In this document: one piece after another, positions 12,401 through 23,836 of the stretch
How the letters are laid out: each line of letters starts with the position of its first letter
Numbering within the stretch: position 1 is the stretch's first letter
Assembly: GCA_032209605.1 (NCBI GenBank)
Contig: JASFXZ010000001.1
Coordinates: 7,503,703-7,567,702, forward strand
Length of the DNA: 64,000 bases
Origin: Mactromeris polynyma
Taxonomy: Eukaryota > Mollusca > Bivalvia > Venerida > Mactridae
Reading direction: 5' to 3'
Notes under the pieces: model-generated
What the model was told of the DNA's origin: nothing
Seen by the model: only the letters and a program-made list of their open reading frames with translations
The model's database searches: none
Made by a program: the position numbers and the translations under genes

Positions 12401-13518
12401 AGCTAAGAAAATATTCTTATTTCCAATTTTTATTTGGAAATAAAGTTGATCAGATGTTTTACTGTTACCTTTATAAAGTTTATAGTAGTGGTATGTTGAT
12501 TTACTATAGTTTTCCTTTTGTCATGTGTTTCACTTCAGGTATTATCAATGGCAGTAGCATTTTTTTGTTCTTTAAATTCTTAAAAAATATTTGGTAAGTA
12601 TGGAAAACTAGGGTAGACTGGTATACCTGAACCACACATAGTTTTAATTGACCTTGGCTGAATCAAATTTTAAGCAAATTCTGAAAGTGTGTCTAGTTTT
12701 TATCAGTTTGATTACCATAACAAATCAATAGCATTAGATAACACCACGGACCTATAAACCATGGTTTATAGGTCTGTGATAACACCTACTAAGAAATGAA
12801 ATATATATGAAGAGACAAAATAATTTTCTGAAATACACAATATATAAAAAGTTATGTAATACACAATTAACACAAATAATTATTATTTATCACAATTGAA
12901 TCACCCTGTGCATATTCCATAACTATCATTAGAGCTTTGTCTTCAAGAAAGTTTTCATAATATTCGATAATGTTTGGATGACTGAGCATGGATAAAACTT
13001 TGACTTCATTCAGTGCAGCTTGTCTTTCATCTTTTGTCATTTGTTCCACAGGTATTTGTTTTATTATCACATTTTTCTTGTCACTCAGTCGCTTGCATAA
13101 ATGTACTGTCCTGTAATGAATGAATAAACAATTTGTTGTACTGACCATCGACATTGTTATGTTACTATGTCCATATGATGTGGAGACACGGACCTATGAT
13201 TTATAGGTCCGTGGTGGAGATAATAATAAGAACTACAGCAGTGTTCTATAACTAATTTATTGTATGACTATTCTAAGAGTGTGGGTATCTAACTGACAAT
13301 AACAATGCATGAACAACTTTTATATCAGTGAAATAAAAATGAGCCATGTTTTCGTAAAAAACAAATCTTAACGACAGACTTATTGACATATTATACCTAT
13401 ATAATGATATATATCCGAACCTGTCATATCCGAATGTATAACAAAAGCAACAATGTTCAGATTAAACCTACCCGTAAGCTCCTCGTCCTACTACTCGGTT
13501 CTTTTCATAATTCTCCAT
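3491..13518 (-). CDS. NEK8: NEK8-like ciliary Ser/Thr kinase with RCC1 repeats (15 exons)
   Basis: Exons read from GT/AG sites with matching phase: 13518-13472, 13110-12905, 12252-12197, 11791-11615, 11051-11002, 10413-10332, 9964-9756, 9558-9482, 9093-8921, 7893-7672, 6807-6690, 5875-5725, 5315-5158, 4003-3845, 3649-3491 (681 codons plus 1 nt; vertebrate NEK8 is about 690). The start [16 protein letters not shown] contains the glycine loop. Lys33 lies in [16 protein letters not shown] Asp128 in [11 protein letters not shown] at 147-149, and T-loop Thr162 precedes [11 protein letters not shown]. From about residue 300 the protein is RCC1-like ([24 protein letters not shown] blades). In vertebrates NEK8/nephrocystin-9 acts in the inversin compartment of cilia; a ciliary role here is inference from homology. 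NEK9 also has kinase plus RCC1 domains, but the kinase matches NEK8 almost word for word. The C-terminal end is unsettled, see 2807-2904. Confidence 0.93.
7088..7153. repeat. 33-bp tandem duplication
   Basis: Two identical units starting GAGAGTAGATATTGCTAGGG at 7088 and 7121, in NEK8 intron 10. Confidence 0.9.
8735..8869. mobile_element. AGCCCTG-ended MITE, copy A
   Basis: Left end AGCCCTGCATTCAGTTATGG, right end (complement) AGCCCTGTCTTCAGTAAAGG, about 135 bp apart in NEK8 intron 9. Inner arms also pair imperfectly (AACGTTTTG type). No clear target duplication. Confidence 0.55.
10060..10170 (-). mobile_element. tRNA-derived SINE remnant in NEK8 intron 6
   Basis: On the minus strand: GGTTTAGAGCTTGGTGAAAC and GGTTGTGAATTCAAATCCC, matching degenerate A and B boxes. 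Confidence 0.42.
11287..11515 (+). mobile_element. tRNA-derived SINE, Ala-like head
   Basis: TAGTTAGCTCAGGGGTAAGA (A box) and CAGGTTCGATTCCCGG (B box). The tail has GGTTAGGTCAACCAATATAA and ATTGTTGAA, which parallels the tail of the SINE at 57835. It lies in NEK8 intron 4. Confidence 0.75.
12738..12785. mobile_element. Mini-palindromic insertion 1 (34 bp) with 7-bp direct repeats
   Basis: The core 12745-12778 is a near-perfect palindrome: CACGGACCTATAAACC on the left pairs with GGTTTATAGGTCTGTG on the right with one mismatch around a central AT. It is flanked by ATAACAC on both sides (12738-12744 and 12779-12785). It lies in NEK8 intron 2. See the findings for the family argument. Confidence 0.75.
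13180..13220. mobile_element. Mini-palindromic insertion 2 (27 bp) with 7-bp direct repeats
   Basis: The core 13187-13213 has arms CACGGACCTAT and ATAGGTCCGTG with a 5-nt centre (GATTT). It is flanked by GTGGAGA on both sides (13180-13186 and 13214-13220). It lies in NEK8 intron 1 and has the same terminal sequence as insertion 1 at an unrelated target. Confidence 0.75.
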
Positions 13519-13635
13519 ATCCGGCCACCCTGTTTACCACTTCATCACTAGAATTCTTGACAAAATTAATTTTACAAAGTCATTTTACAAAATAGGTAAA
13601 CATTCGGCTGAGTTCGATTGGGAACCAGTAGGAAA
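13519..13635. promoter_or_regulatory. Bidirectional promoter between NEK8 (-) and DBT (+)
   Basis: The two initiation codons are head to head with 117 bp between them, so both 5' UTRs and core promoters must lie here or overlap, unless upstream non-coding exons exist. An 8-bp inverted repeat, TGTTTACC at 13531-13538 and GGTAAACA at 13595-13602, gives two forkhead-type cores (GTAAACA) in opposite orientation, one near each gene. No TATA box is obvious on either strand. Promoter activity is inferred from gene arrangement. Confidence 0.7.
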
Positions 13636-16600
13636 ATGGCTGCTAGACGCATCTCCAACAATTGGCTAAAATTTACCAAATATAATCAGGTTAAAGGATA
13701 TTTGAGTTATATCGTTGGTGTTAAAATAACCCTTTAATATGTTTGCTCTATTTTTGGTGAAATTTGTTGGATGACAATGAGGCATTGGTGCAATTTTATC
13801 GCGTGAATAGAAAGGTCACACATTTGGTGTTGAGTTTTTATGGGTGGGGTATGGCACTTAAAACAAAATTTTATTTTCGGCTCAGATTTTATTGTGTAAG
13901 GCAATATATCTTGCAGCGATTTTAGCTGTTCTTTATAATAACACCTTTTAATTCATTTCCAGTTCAATTTTGTCTGATTCATTCATTGTAAGTACATTGT
14001 ACATGATATCATTCGTTTTGACTTTTGTGAAGTATTTTTATTACTCTTTAAACTTCATGTCTATAAATGTACAATACTTAATATCTTTTGTATTTGCATT
14101 TATTTATCGTCGCCACCGGTTTCCCATATTAGATTTTTGGAGGATAGTGCATGATACAGAAGATGCCCCAATTCCAGAAGCAGCCCTGGTCCTTTAGTTT
14201 AAGTGCTCGATGTAAAGCATCAAACACAGGACCTCGGTTTTTAAAGTCTCGTCCGAAAGACTGTTAGTACGGTCAGTGATGGAGTGGGGAATCGAACCAG
14301 CGATCCCTGGATTACAAGTCCAGCGTTTTACCACTGGACCACGGGTCCGCTACGAATATCTTTTATCTTTGATTTGCTCTTTTATACCTTTATTCATTGT
14401 GGGTTTATGTGTGAACATGTTTAATGTCCTTGCAAGAGGATTCAACCGTTTGGCATAAATGGGAGATAGTCATTTCCCAAAAACTAATCAAACCACACAT
14501 TTAAAATAAAATGTGTGTGTTCAATGGCTGTTTGCATGATGCTTGTACCAAGTCTTTTCTTATCTTGACAATGGCCATGTTTGTTTGTTTTTTTGTCCAT
14601 GCAATGGTCATGCTTATTAGCTTTCTATATGCAGACAGGATACATTTCATTTTATAGATATCTGTAATATCCTGCATCACTTAAAATATTATAACTCATA
14701 TGTGCATTGCCAATAGATGCTTGGGAAAGTTTGAAAACAATCATGCTAAATACTCTACTTGTCCTGTTCATTTTAAAGACAGCTCTTGAAAAGCTTTAGT
14801 TATCTGTAAGAAATATGTTTTTTTAAGAAACATGGGTGAAGAATTTAATGGATTAACAAAAAATGTGTGTGTTGATTTTTACCTCGTCTAGTTTGATTGT
14901 CATAGTGTCTGCATCCACAAAAATGTTCAATACTGTGTTTAGCTCAGTATCTGAGCAAGTGTAAGTTCTAATGATGAATTAATTAGCTGGCAGTCAAATA
15001 TGTCTGCTTGTTCTTGTTAAACCTTCCATATAACTGGTTGGTAACCCAGCAGCATGGGTGGTTACCAATGCTCCATATGGTCATCCTACTGCCGAAATTC
15101 GTAAATCTCTTCACTGGCTGTCTGTGGGGGCAAGAATTAGGTTTAAAATTCTTGTTCTTGTATTTCGAATTGTGCAGGGAACAGCACCATCTTATTTTGG
15201 GTTTTTGTTCACCCTTGTTCAAAGAAAATACAGACTAAGATCTTCTGATGACATTCAATTTATTATCCCAAAGACCAGAACCAGAATTGCTGACAGATAA
15301 ATAACTGTGTTTGGGCCAAAAGGGTGGAATGCTCTTCCTAGAGACCTAAAATTATCAGAAATGAAATTACTTTTAGAAAGGAAATCTGAAAACATACTTG
15401 TTTAAAATGTTTTACGTGCATGTTTCCGTGTTTGTATATAGAAATAGGATTTTCTAAATACCTGATGGACTGTGTGAAGCGCAATAGAATATTGTTCAAT
15501 AGTTTTTGCGCTATACAAATGTACTTGTATTTTGTATTTTGTTAGATCAACTGTGTGCAGTATTAAACTGAAATACTGAACATTGAGAAATGGCGTATAT
15601 AAAACTATAAAAAACTGATGTTTTTGTGTGTGGCACACTGATATGATAAAGTAGTTGCAACTATTATGCCAATGAAAAAACTAATCGGCATGACTGTTAT
15701 GTGGGTTAGGAATCTAACCAGAAAGACATACATACTGGTAGCATTGGTCTTGTTTTGTATGCGAATCAATATTCATAATGAATATGTTTGTTTTGAAAGG
15801 TAAAGTCATCAACTACCTTAATACTGAGAAGAAATATATTAAGAAATCCCAACAGATATTCTGTGCCATTGGTTGGAGATGCAAGAAACATACATATCAG
15901 TGGTAAGTGGGTTAATTGCCATTCAATTACTATTGTTTTACTTTGGGTGATTAGTATTTAATTGTTGACTTCAATTGTCTAGAACTTATATATAAGCTGT
16001 CATCTCATCTGTATTTAATTTAGTCATGTTGTCTGACTCTATCATGTTTAACATGGAAGGTCTGTTTACTGTCTTGTTTTATTTTCAGCTTGTTTAAATG
16101 AGGTTGTTCAATTTAATCTGTCGGATATTGGTGAAGGAATTCGAGAAGTGCAAATCAAAGAATGGTACTTTTTTTTCTTTCTCATTTTAACACATTTACT
16201 AAATACAATGTACATGTTTTGTTTATGTTTTTTTTTATAAAGTCAGATTCTATATTTATTTATAAATCTTATTTTATTTTGCATTTCAGTAGTTTTCATG
16301 TTGAGGACACTTTAAGTTATACAATTCACTTGAACAGTTAATAGTGTTAGGAAAGCCAAGGAAAGTGCTATTTACTTTGCAAGTCTGGAGGAAACAAAAT
16401 ATGCTGATTATAAGTTAACTTTGAGGATGTTGGTACTTTCTACTTTTTCTCCTTTACTACGTCTGATAACCCATGGTGAAATATACTCAACAATTGGTTG
16501 CTTGATTTCCCTGTCACTGAAAATCAGTATCTATGTGAATGAATTGATGTTGTACATGTATTGACCTCTCTTTTGGAATTTAAAAAGACCACCACTGCAA

Positions 16601-19600
16601 GCATTATCTCTAAGTACTTGTGCAGTCGTAATGAATTGTTGGTAGGATCCAGACCTGTACTAAACATATAAGTCCAAAATTGAAAAGTAGTGTTTGTTAA
16701 TTGTCTCTACCCATCAAGTAAGCTGTGCTTCAAAATATCTTGAGACTGTGAGAAAACAGGATTATTGATAGAACCAATGGATGCTCCTGAAGTATGTACC
16801 ATGAACACCTTGACAATATGTGCATCTCCTCTGGGTAGTGAAGCTTCCCATTAAGTTTCATCGGGTCGGTGATTGCTGACAGCTATTTGCTCCTCCTTTG
16901 GGAGCATCATATGTAAACACTTACTTCTAAAAAGTACTTTTTATAAAAGAAAATACCTACATACCTAGTACCTACCCAACTTCATAAAATAAAGTCAGCA
17001 GACAGCAAACAAGGACTTTTATTTAATGTTGCCTGAGATAGAAATTTGTTACAAGTATATTTATATGAGCATTGTATTGTAGGTATGTAAATGTTGGAGA
17101 TCCAATAAGTCAGTTTGACAGTTTGTGTGAAGTACAAAGTGACAAAGCTTCAGTGACTATAACCAGTAGATACGATGGTATTGTGAAGAAGCTATGCTAT
17201 GATGTTGATGATATTGCATTGGTTGGGAAGCCCCTTGTAGAGATAGAGAATGGTAATGTTGCAGATGCTGGTATGTAAAATTAGTGATTAGTTTTCTGTT
17301 CAACTTTCAATGGAGTTTTTATTATCATTAAAACTTTATTTAAGTGTGAGGGAAAAGTATGTAAGAGGATATTTTACGCAATTTTAGATGTAATGTTTGT
17401 GAAAAAGCGGAAATGAGTAAAACTACATGCAACTTTTTCATGTCATGAACTTCTACAGTAATGTCAAGATAAATCTTTTAACACTGAAAAAATAGTTGGT
17501 TACCTCTTACCGTGTAATCATGGTCACCTCAGGCTCACACATCTCTCAAGTTGAAGTATAATACATTGCAGCTCCTTAATAACTCCTTGTATTATTACTC
17601 TGTGATTGCATGGTGGAAATCTTGTGCATATTTTTATGATTCATAATTATACCACTGTAAATGCTGTTTGAAGGGAATGTTTGAGAATGTTCTTACAGCT
17701 GGCTGACTGGTCCAATGTGAAACATTTGTGGTTCTAAGGACATCCTCACTAAGGAATTTCAATACTTAAGATAGCCATGAAATCCATGATATTTTGTATT
17801 GTTTCAAGCATTGCTGAGTACAGAGCCCTTGTTTCCTATGACAAAGCTGTATTGCAGGATATTGATGACTTTCAGTGATAGCTCTAGTTTGTAATGATAT
17901 CATAAGATACACCTATTAAGAAAGTTTGTTTAGACAGTAAGTGTATATTTATTGTTACTCTATTAGACAAGACGGAAGATAAGTATGAAGAAAGTTCATC
18001 ATCGTCAAGTGACAGTGAATCGTCCATGGTGCAGCGACTGAAGGGACATAAGGTACTTGCTACACCAGCTGTACGAAAAATAGCCATGGAGAATAAGGTA
18101 AATGGTCATGTCTATGTAAGACCACATCAAATTTATACATGTAAGTTGGTCATCAGATCTTGGGTGAAGTAGAATTGGAGCAAGCCTGAGAAATAATCAT
18201 TTTCATATTGTTTCGGTTATCGAAAAATAGAACTTGATCAACTTATCAATTGCTACAGCTGTGACCTAAAGGCAAAAAATATAAACTGAAGTCTTAATTC
18301 ATCGGACAATTACAAATATATCCCATAATTGCATGCAGTTTGTTTTGACAAGTGTATTTCATACACTGTGGCAACATGTAGCAATGGCAGACATTTTGAT
18401 CTTGGGGTGGAGAGCTAGACTCTGGATCTGTAGGTCCTGTGTTGTATTTTGTTGTAGGCGAGCATTTTCTGCAGTCTTCACAAGTCCTGATTTCCCTGCG
18501 AGAGCTGATTAGTAACTCGGAGAGCAGTCATTAAAAGTGATTTATAGATGTTGCCCGAACTTGTTTCACAATTGGTGTTAAGTGAATGAATTGGATCTAA
18601 CATTTAGCACAAATACGTTTAATAGTGTACATCCGTAGGATTTGAATTTTGCAGGGTTCATGTTTAAAAGGCAGCATTATCGCTCAAAAGATGTTAAGAC
18701 CAACAATAGTTTATTTGTATAGATTATTGAGAGACATTTTATGGTTTGCAACATCAGTTTGGGTTATTCTGGGTGTTTGCATCAATAGCATGTAATACCT
18801 ACAAAGGGTACATGCATACCTTTTATTTTGATTTCAATTCATTATTTATTTATCTTGAATTTCAGGACATTAATATAACATTCATTTGTTGTACTATTGA
18901 CTGATCCAGTAAATGGTCCTATTAACCAATTTGATTAAATAACAAGCATGAACCTGAGGCTAAAATATTCTTTTATAACAAAAATCTTTGATAGATTTAT
19001 GGCAAAATAGAAAAGTACAAAATATTGCAACAATAAAAACAGTATTTTCCCGTTTTACTCTACAGATTCGATTGAGTAAAGTTCAGGCAACTGGTAAAGG
19101 TGGCAGGATTTTGAAGGAGGACATTCTTAGCTTTATTGCAGGGACTCGGACAGCACCAGCTCAAGGTTTGTCAACATAAACTATTATTATGGATTAAAAA
19201 ATCATTTGGTGTGAAAGGGAAATTATAATAATGGACTTTTTCTCCAGGAAATTTACACTTCAAGTGATGAATTCAATGTGTCAGTAATGTACCATTAACG
19301 TTTTAATGCAATGTATTTTTCAGCTGGAGAAATTGTTTTTATTATTTTCAGAGATAGTACCCCCAGCTCCTATAGGGACACAGCCACCTGCTTCTGTGGC
19401 TGCCCCTGCTGCAATCCCTACACCTACCCCGGTGATACCTCCCAAAGTCACTCCCAGACCAGTATTGGGTAAAGATTACACAGAAAGCATCAAGGGTATA
19501 CGTAAAGCTATGGTGAAAACAATGACAGCTGCACAATCGATACCCCCATTCGGTTATTATGATGAGATTGACATGACAGAACTTGTCAGATTTAGGGAAG

Positions 19601-22600
19601 TTATGAAACATCAGGCTCTAGAAAGGGGAGTGAAATTTTCTTACATGCCCGTGTTTATAAAGGTAATGTTGTAGTTTTATTTCAATGTATTATACTTCTT
19701 CATGTTATTATTTAAAGTAAAATGTCCATGGCCTAAGAGGCATTTATTTTGCCTATTACATTTCAAGCAATATTGAGGTATAAAAGAGTATTGTTCCTGT
19801 GTTGGAATCACAGATGATTGCAATCCCTTTAGGTATCAGAATGTTTGGAAACTATTATGTACGTTTCATTAAATTAGATATTGTTTGTTCAGACCATTTC
19901 AACTTTCACAATGGTATCATTTTCCAACTAGTCAGCATATCATACATTGGTTTTTATATCTTTTTAGCTGAACTGAGCATGAAGTGCTCATGGTGAGATA
20001 CTAGAATCGCTGGATGTCTGTCGTCCATAGTCCGTCCGTTGTCGACAATTTGTTTGTTTATGTTCTAGCATCTATGTTTCTAATGCAATCTTAATCAAAC
20101 TTTGACACATTATGTATTACTATGAGATTTTGGGTCATCTCCTGTAAAATCTTGTTTTCATTCTAGAGGTCACAATTTTGATTCAACCTTAATTGAAACT
20201 TGGTCATAATGTTTGTCCTTGTAATATATTGATTGAGTTTGCTTCCCGGTTATCTGGGATAAAAAGCTATGTCACATCATAGAAAAACCTAGCTCATGAG
20301 ATTTGTATCATAATAAGAGGTATTTCACAGTAAGCGATATCGTTATAAGTAGAGATAATTGAACTTGAAAACATGGTGATAGGAATTATGTTATTAATAT
20401 TTTGTCACCTTTACCATTGTTTTCTGCTGCAATATTTGTTACATTTATTTTTGCCATACTGTTATATCCTTTTTTTCCGAATTTTTTTACCACGTTTGTT
20501 TTGCATATTTTTTGAAGAGTACTATTTTGCACTATACTTACTTCACCAGTGGTATTTTATTTTTGTTTGAATTGAAACCATTTCGTTGTCCATGGAAACA
20601 ATGCTTGACTATTTAGTTATAACTATTTCTTTCAAATACAGGTCACATTCTTTAAATATAACTGTTTCTCCATCTTCAGAGTATATTGTTAATCATACAA
20701 GTAAGTTTGTTGTCAATTTCAGGCTGTATCAATGGCTTTAACTCAATTTCCTATCCTGAATTCCAGTGTGGATGAAAAAGTTGAAAACATCACATATAAG
20801 GTAATTACGTTTAGATATATTTATGTTACATTGATTGTTTATTTCAATCACTCTCACTGACGGCTTCTTGTCTTGCTAACCAGTACTTGTACCTCATTCA
20901 GGAACATTGTGAAATGTGTCACTTAACTTCTCCCCAAGGCGTATTCAAACTCGTGACCTTTGTTTCACGATTCAGGTGCTCTACTCCTAAACCACTTTGC
21001 ACTTTTAGGCAATAAAATACCCACTTTTGCCCTACTTTTTAAAAAAAAGCCCTACTTTATAACTACTTTTCGAAAAAGAAGTGAGATGACAGCCTGTATA
21101 TATTACAATTGCTGGAACTTTTTACACTCTTCCAGATAAAGTGGTTGCTCGCAATAACGATGATTGTGATACCGAAGTTTTGCTGTAAATCTTTGTCGCA
21201 TTTTCAAGTCTTGGGATCTTTTGTACACTTCATAATTTGAGCTTAGAAGATTAATGGTTTAACACTAAAGCGTGAACTCGCTTGGTCTTTAATGTCATGA
21301 CTTTTTCAAGAATATTACCACAACAATGACGTTTTGCGAAACTAATTCAGTTTCATGAGATTGTTACCTTTCGTCTTTTTGGAGGCCAAAAAGTTCCAGT
21401 GATTTTGTATTTTATTGTTTATTATTTATTCATTCCTTTCTGATACTTTATAAGTCCTTTTGTTCTTACACAATTAATATTACAGGCATCGCATAATATA
21501 GGACTTGCCATGGACACCAAAGATGGATTGTTAGTTCCTAATATAAAGAATGTCCAGTCTTTAAGTATATTTGAGATAGCATCTGAGCTGAACAGACTTC
21601 AAGCATTAGGTTTGGCTGGCAAACTCGGCACGGATGAAATGTCTGGTGGAACTTTCTCACTTTCGAATATTGGATCTGTAAGTATTGTACTTGTAATAAA
21701 TGAGCATGAGTGGTAAAAGCAAAACAACTATATCTGCTTCTTGATTTACATGCAGATAGACTGGTTTCAGTTTTACCAATCAATCTGGTCCACGATGATG
21801 TAAATGTCAGTTGTCATAGCCATACAGCATTGTGATCATTGAAGATTTGTAAAGGCGCCTTCGTTACTAGATTTTTAGGGTAACTTTATACATTGTTTTG
21901 TATACTAGAATGATCATTTACCATTCAGCAGAATACTTGGGAAATTTGGTGAATTAGATTTCCAGGCATATGACACTGGTCTGACTATGTTTTTGGTTTA
22001 AACAAATTTAATATTCAAAAATAAAACAAACTCTAAATTGTTACAATGTATTTCAGTGACACTTATTTATCTTGCTGTCATAAACCACAGTTGTTGTTTA
22101 TGAATCTCATTTCAAGCTTAGATTTAAAACTCAGATACTAGTTACTACTGTTGTGGAGTGTTGTCATTGATTAAAGTCATACCAGTATTTTGTGTACATT
22201 CTCATTTATGTTACTGTGTGTATTACAGATAGGGGGAACATATGCCAGACCTGTTATACTACCTCCAGAGGTTGCTATAGGAGCTATTGGTAAAATTCAG
22301 GTAAATCTGCTGGATGTTTGTCTCTGAGCATGTCAGTGAAATTTGTGTAATATAAATCTATATCACAACATTTGATGAGGGTTCAATTGCTTAAAATATT
22401 AAATAAAGCTGTAATACGAACATACCAAGGGTTGGGTAAAATTGTTGCAACTGCTTATTTGTCGATTACGCTGACAATATAATTTTCCTTGAGAGAATTG
22501 TGCATCATCAGTATTTTTCGTTGCAGTTACGGAAATCATTGCATTTGTTGATTTGTTTCAATATATATTATTAAATGACCAAACGTGTACATCAATATGA

Positions 22601-22953
22601 CGACAGTCGAAGTTAATCAGATCAGAGACGAAGACTTCAGATAATCAATCTACTGTTAAATTTTGTTAATAGAGGTGATGAGGATCAGGTTAATATGTCC
22701 GAGTAATACATATAATATTATTAAGTATGTAATTTCATACTTAGTCAAATGTTTTGAGTTGTCTAATTGCTGGTTATCCCTGCAGGCTTTACCAAGATTT
22801 GATGAAGAAGACAATATAGTGAAGCGTTACATAATGCAAGTCAGCTGGTCTGCAGATCATCGTGTTGTAGAAGGTGCAACTATGGCCAGATTCTCAAACT
22901 TATGGAAATCATACCTAGAGAATCCTACATCAATGATACTGGATCTGAAGTGA
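13636..22953 (+). CDS. DBT: Branched-chain alpha-keto acid dehydrogenase E2 (dihydrolipoamide branched-chain transacylase), 11 exons
   Basis: Mitochondrial matrix E2 core enzyme of the branched-chain keto acid dehydrogenase complex; transfers acyl groups from the lipoyl arm to CoA in Leu/Ile/Val breakdown. Exons: 13636-13689, 15800-15902, 16089-16164, 17083-17270, 17967-18097, 19066-19165, 19352-19662, 20723-20800, 21486-21677, 22229-22300, 22786-22953 (490 residues; human 482, also 11 exons). Exon 1, [18 protein letters not shown], is a basic amphipathic-looking import signal. The lipoyl domain (about 58-125) carries lipoyl-Lys99 in [11 protein letters not shown] Ser/Glu-rich linker leads to the subunit-binding domain ([14 protein letters not shown]). 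The catalytic domain ends [19 protein letters not shown]. The usual HxxxDG is HRVVEG here (His460, Glu464). The acceptor of exon 2 (AAAG|GTA) is the least certain boundary. Confidence 0.94.
14088..14352 (-). mobile_element. tRNA-derived SINE, Thr-like head, copy 1
   Basis: On the minus strand: GCGGACCCGTGGTCCAGTGG, the anticodon arm CTGGACTTGTAATCCAG and the B box GGTTCGATTCC, followed by a body ending in CGACGATAAATAAATGCA. DBT intron 1. Confidence 0.78.
15045..15540 (+). mobile_element. 3' fragment of a non-LTR retrotransposon (LINE)
   Basis: The plus frame reads [20 protein letters not shown], then [20 protein letters not shown] and TAPSYF, a stop, then [17 protein letters not shown]. This is the conserved extreme C-terminus of CR1/Jockey-type reverse-transcriptase proteins (HWLPV, RIxFK, GxAPSY, WNSLP). 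It is broken by stops and a frameshift. The end resembles the usual AGCGC...GCGCTATACAAAT tail. It lies in DBT intron 1. Confidence 0.8.
19967..20260 (+). repeat. Probable fragment of a dispersed molluscan repeat in DBT intron 7
   Basis: AACTGAGCATGAAGTGCTCA, TGTCGTCCATAGTCCGTCCG and GAAACTTGGTCATAATGTTT resemble a widespread bivalve repeat with GTCCGTCCGTC and ACTTGG(T)CA phrases. Based on memory only. Confidence 0.3.
20885..21001 (-). mobile_element. tRNA-derived SINE remnant in DBT intron 8
   Basis: On the minus strand: AAGTGGTTTAGGAGTAGAGC, CACCTGAATCGTGAAACAAA and GGTCACGAGTTTGAATACGC, a tRNA-like head with a weak B box. Confidence 0.5.
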
Positions 22954-23836
22954 CAATGTGTAAGGGAACAATGATGTGTGATAACAGTCAGTAGTCATTG
23001 TGATAACAGTTGGAATTTTCATTCTTGTGATCGGGTAACTTATATACCACGACTGGTGTGAAGTTTGAGCTATTTTGTGTGTTTGTATGCAAAGGGTACA
23101 TATGCAATGTACAATCATTGAGAAATACTCTAATTGTATTTGGTTGGGAGTATTTTGGATGTCATTATCAGATGCCTATGTTCGCACATTACATCTGCCA
23201 TTATGAACTGTGAGGTATTTGGCTTGCAGAATTTCGTATTCATCAATTATTAATGAAAATTTGATTGGAACAGAGAAGAGCACTTTATTGCCTTTTTCCA
23301 AAATGGCTGTGTCCATGGAATTTAACCACACAGACGAAATTTCTGTAAGTGTCATTCTCACAATAATTGATAACCTGTGTAGACAACAAGATATCCATAT
23401 ATTTGATTTGTGGTTGTGTGATAAAATCAGTATGAGAGGATTAGGAATACCACCAAAGTAGAAGTATACTTCTGACTTCAATTTGTCACTCACAACTTTA
23501 TTAGTTAGCAGGCGACTCAATGATACTCTTGAAAATGACACTTTTAAAGCAAATTATCTCACAGTTCATAATTATGAAGAGTATGTAACATGGGTTCTGA
23601 CATTGTTAGTGTGTACAGAGTTCGAATATTTGTGTCACGTATTCACTGATATTGGGCTAGCCTGCATCAAATTTGCATTTGCTTTTGTTGAATACATTTT
23701 GTATTTATTTTTATGAGTTTTTTTGACAGTTGTTTGATCCTGATTTGTCGCATATATACTGGTTGTCTTAAAACATTTCTGAATTGCAAAATTCAGTTAA
23801 ATGGATTCCTTATGCTTCCTGGATTATGATATTATT

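Noticed and set aside
15008..15238. Frames overlapping the LINE fragment
   Set aside because: Shadow frames; only the frame with SLHWL and APSYF matches reverse-transcriptase C-termini, and it is broken.
23176..23541. 121-codon minus-strand frame downstream of DBT
   Set aside because: No family resemblance, no splice context, opposed by an 83-codon frame on the other strand; probably chance in the inverted-pair segment.
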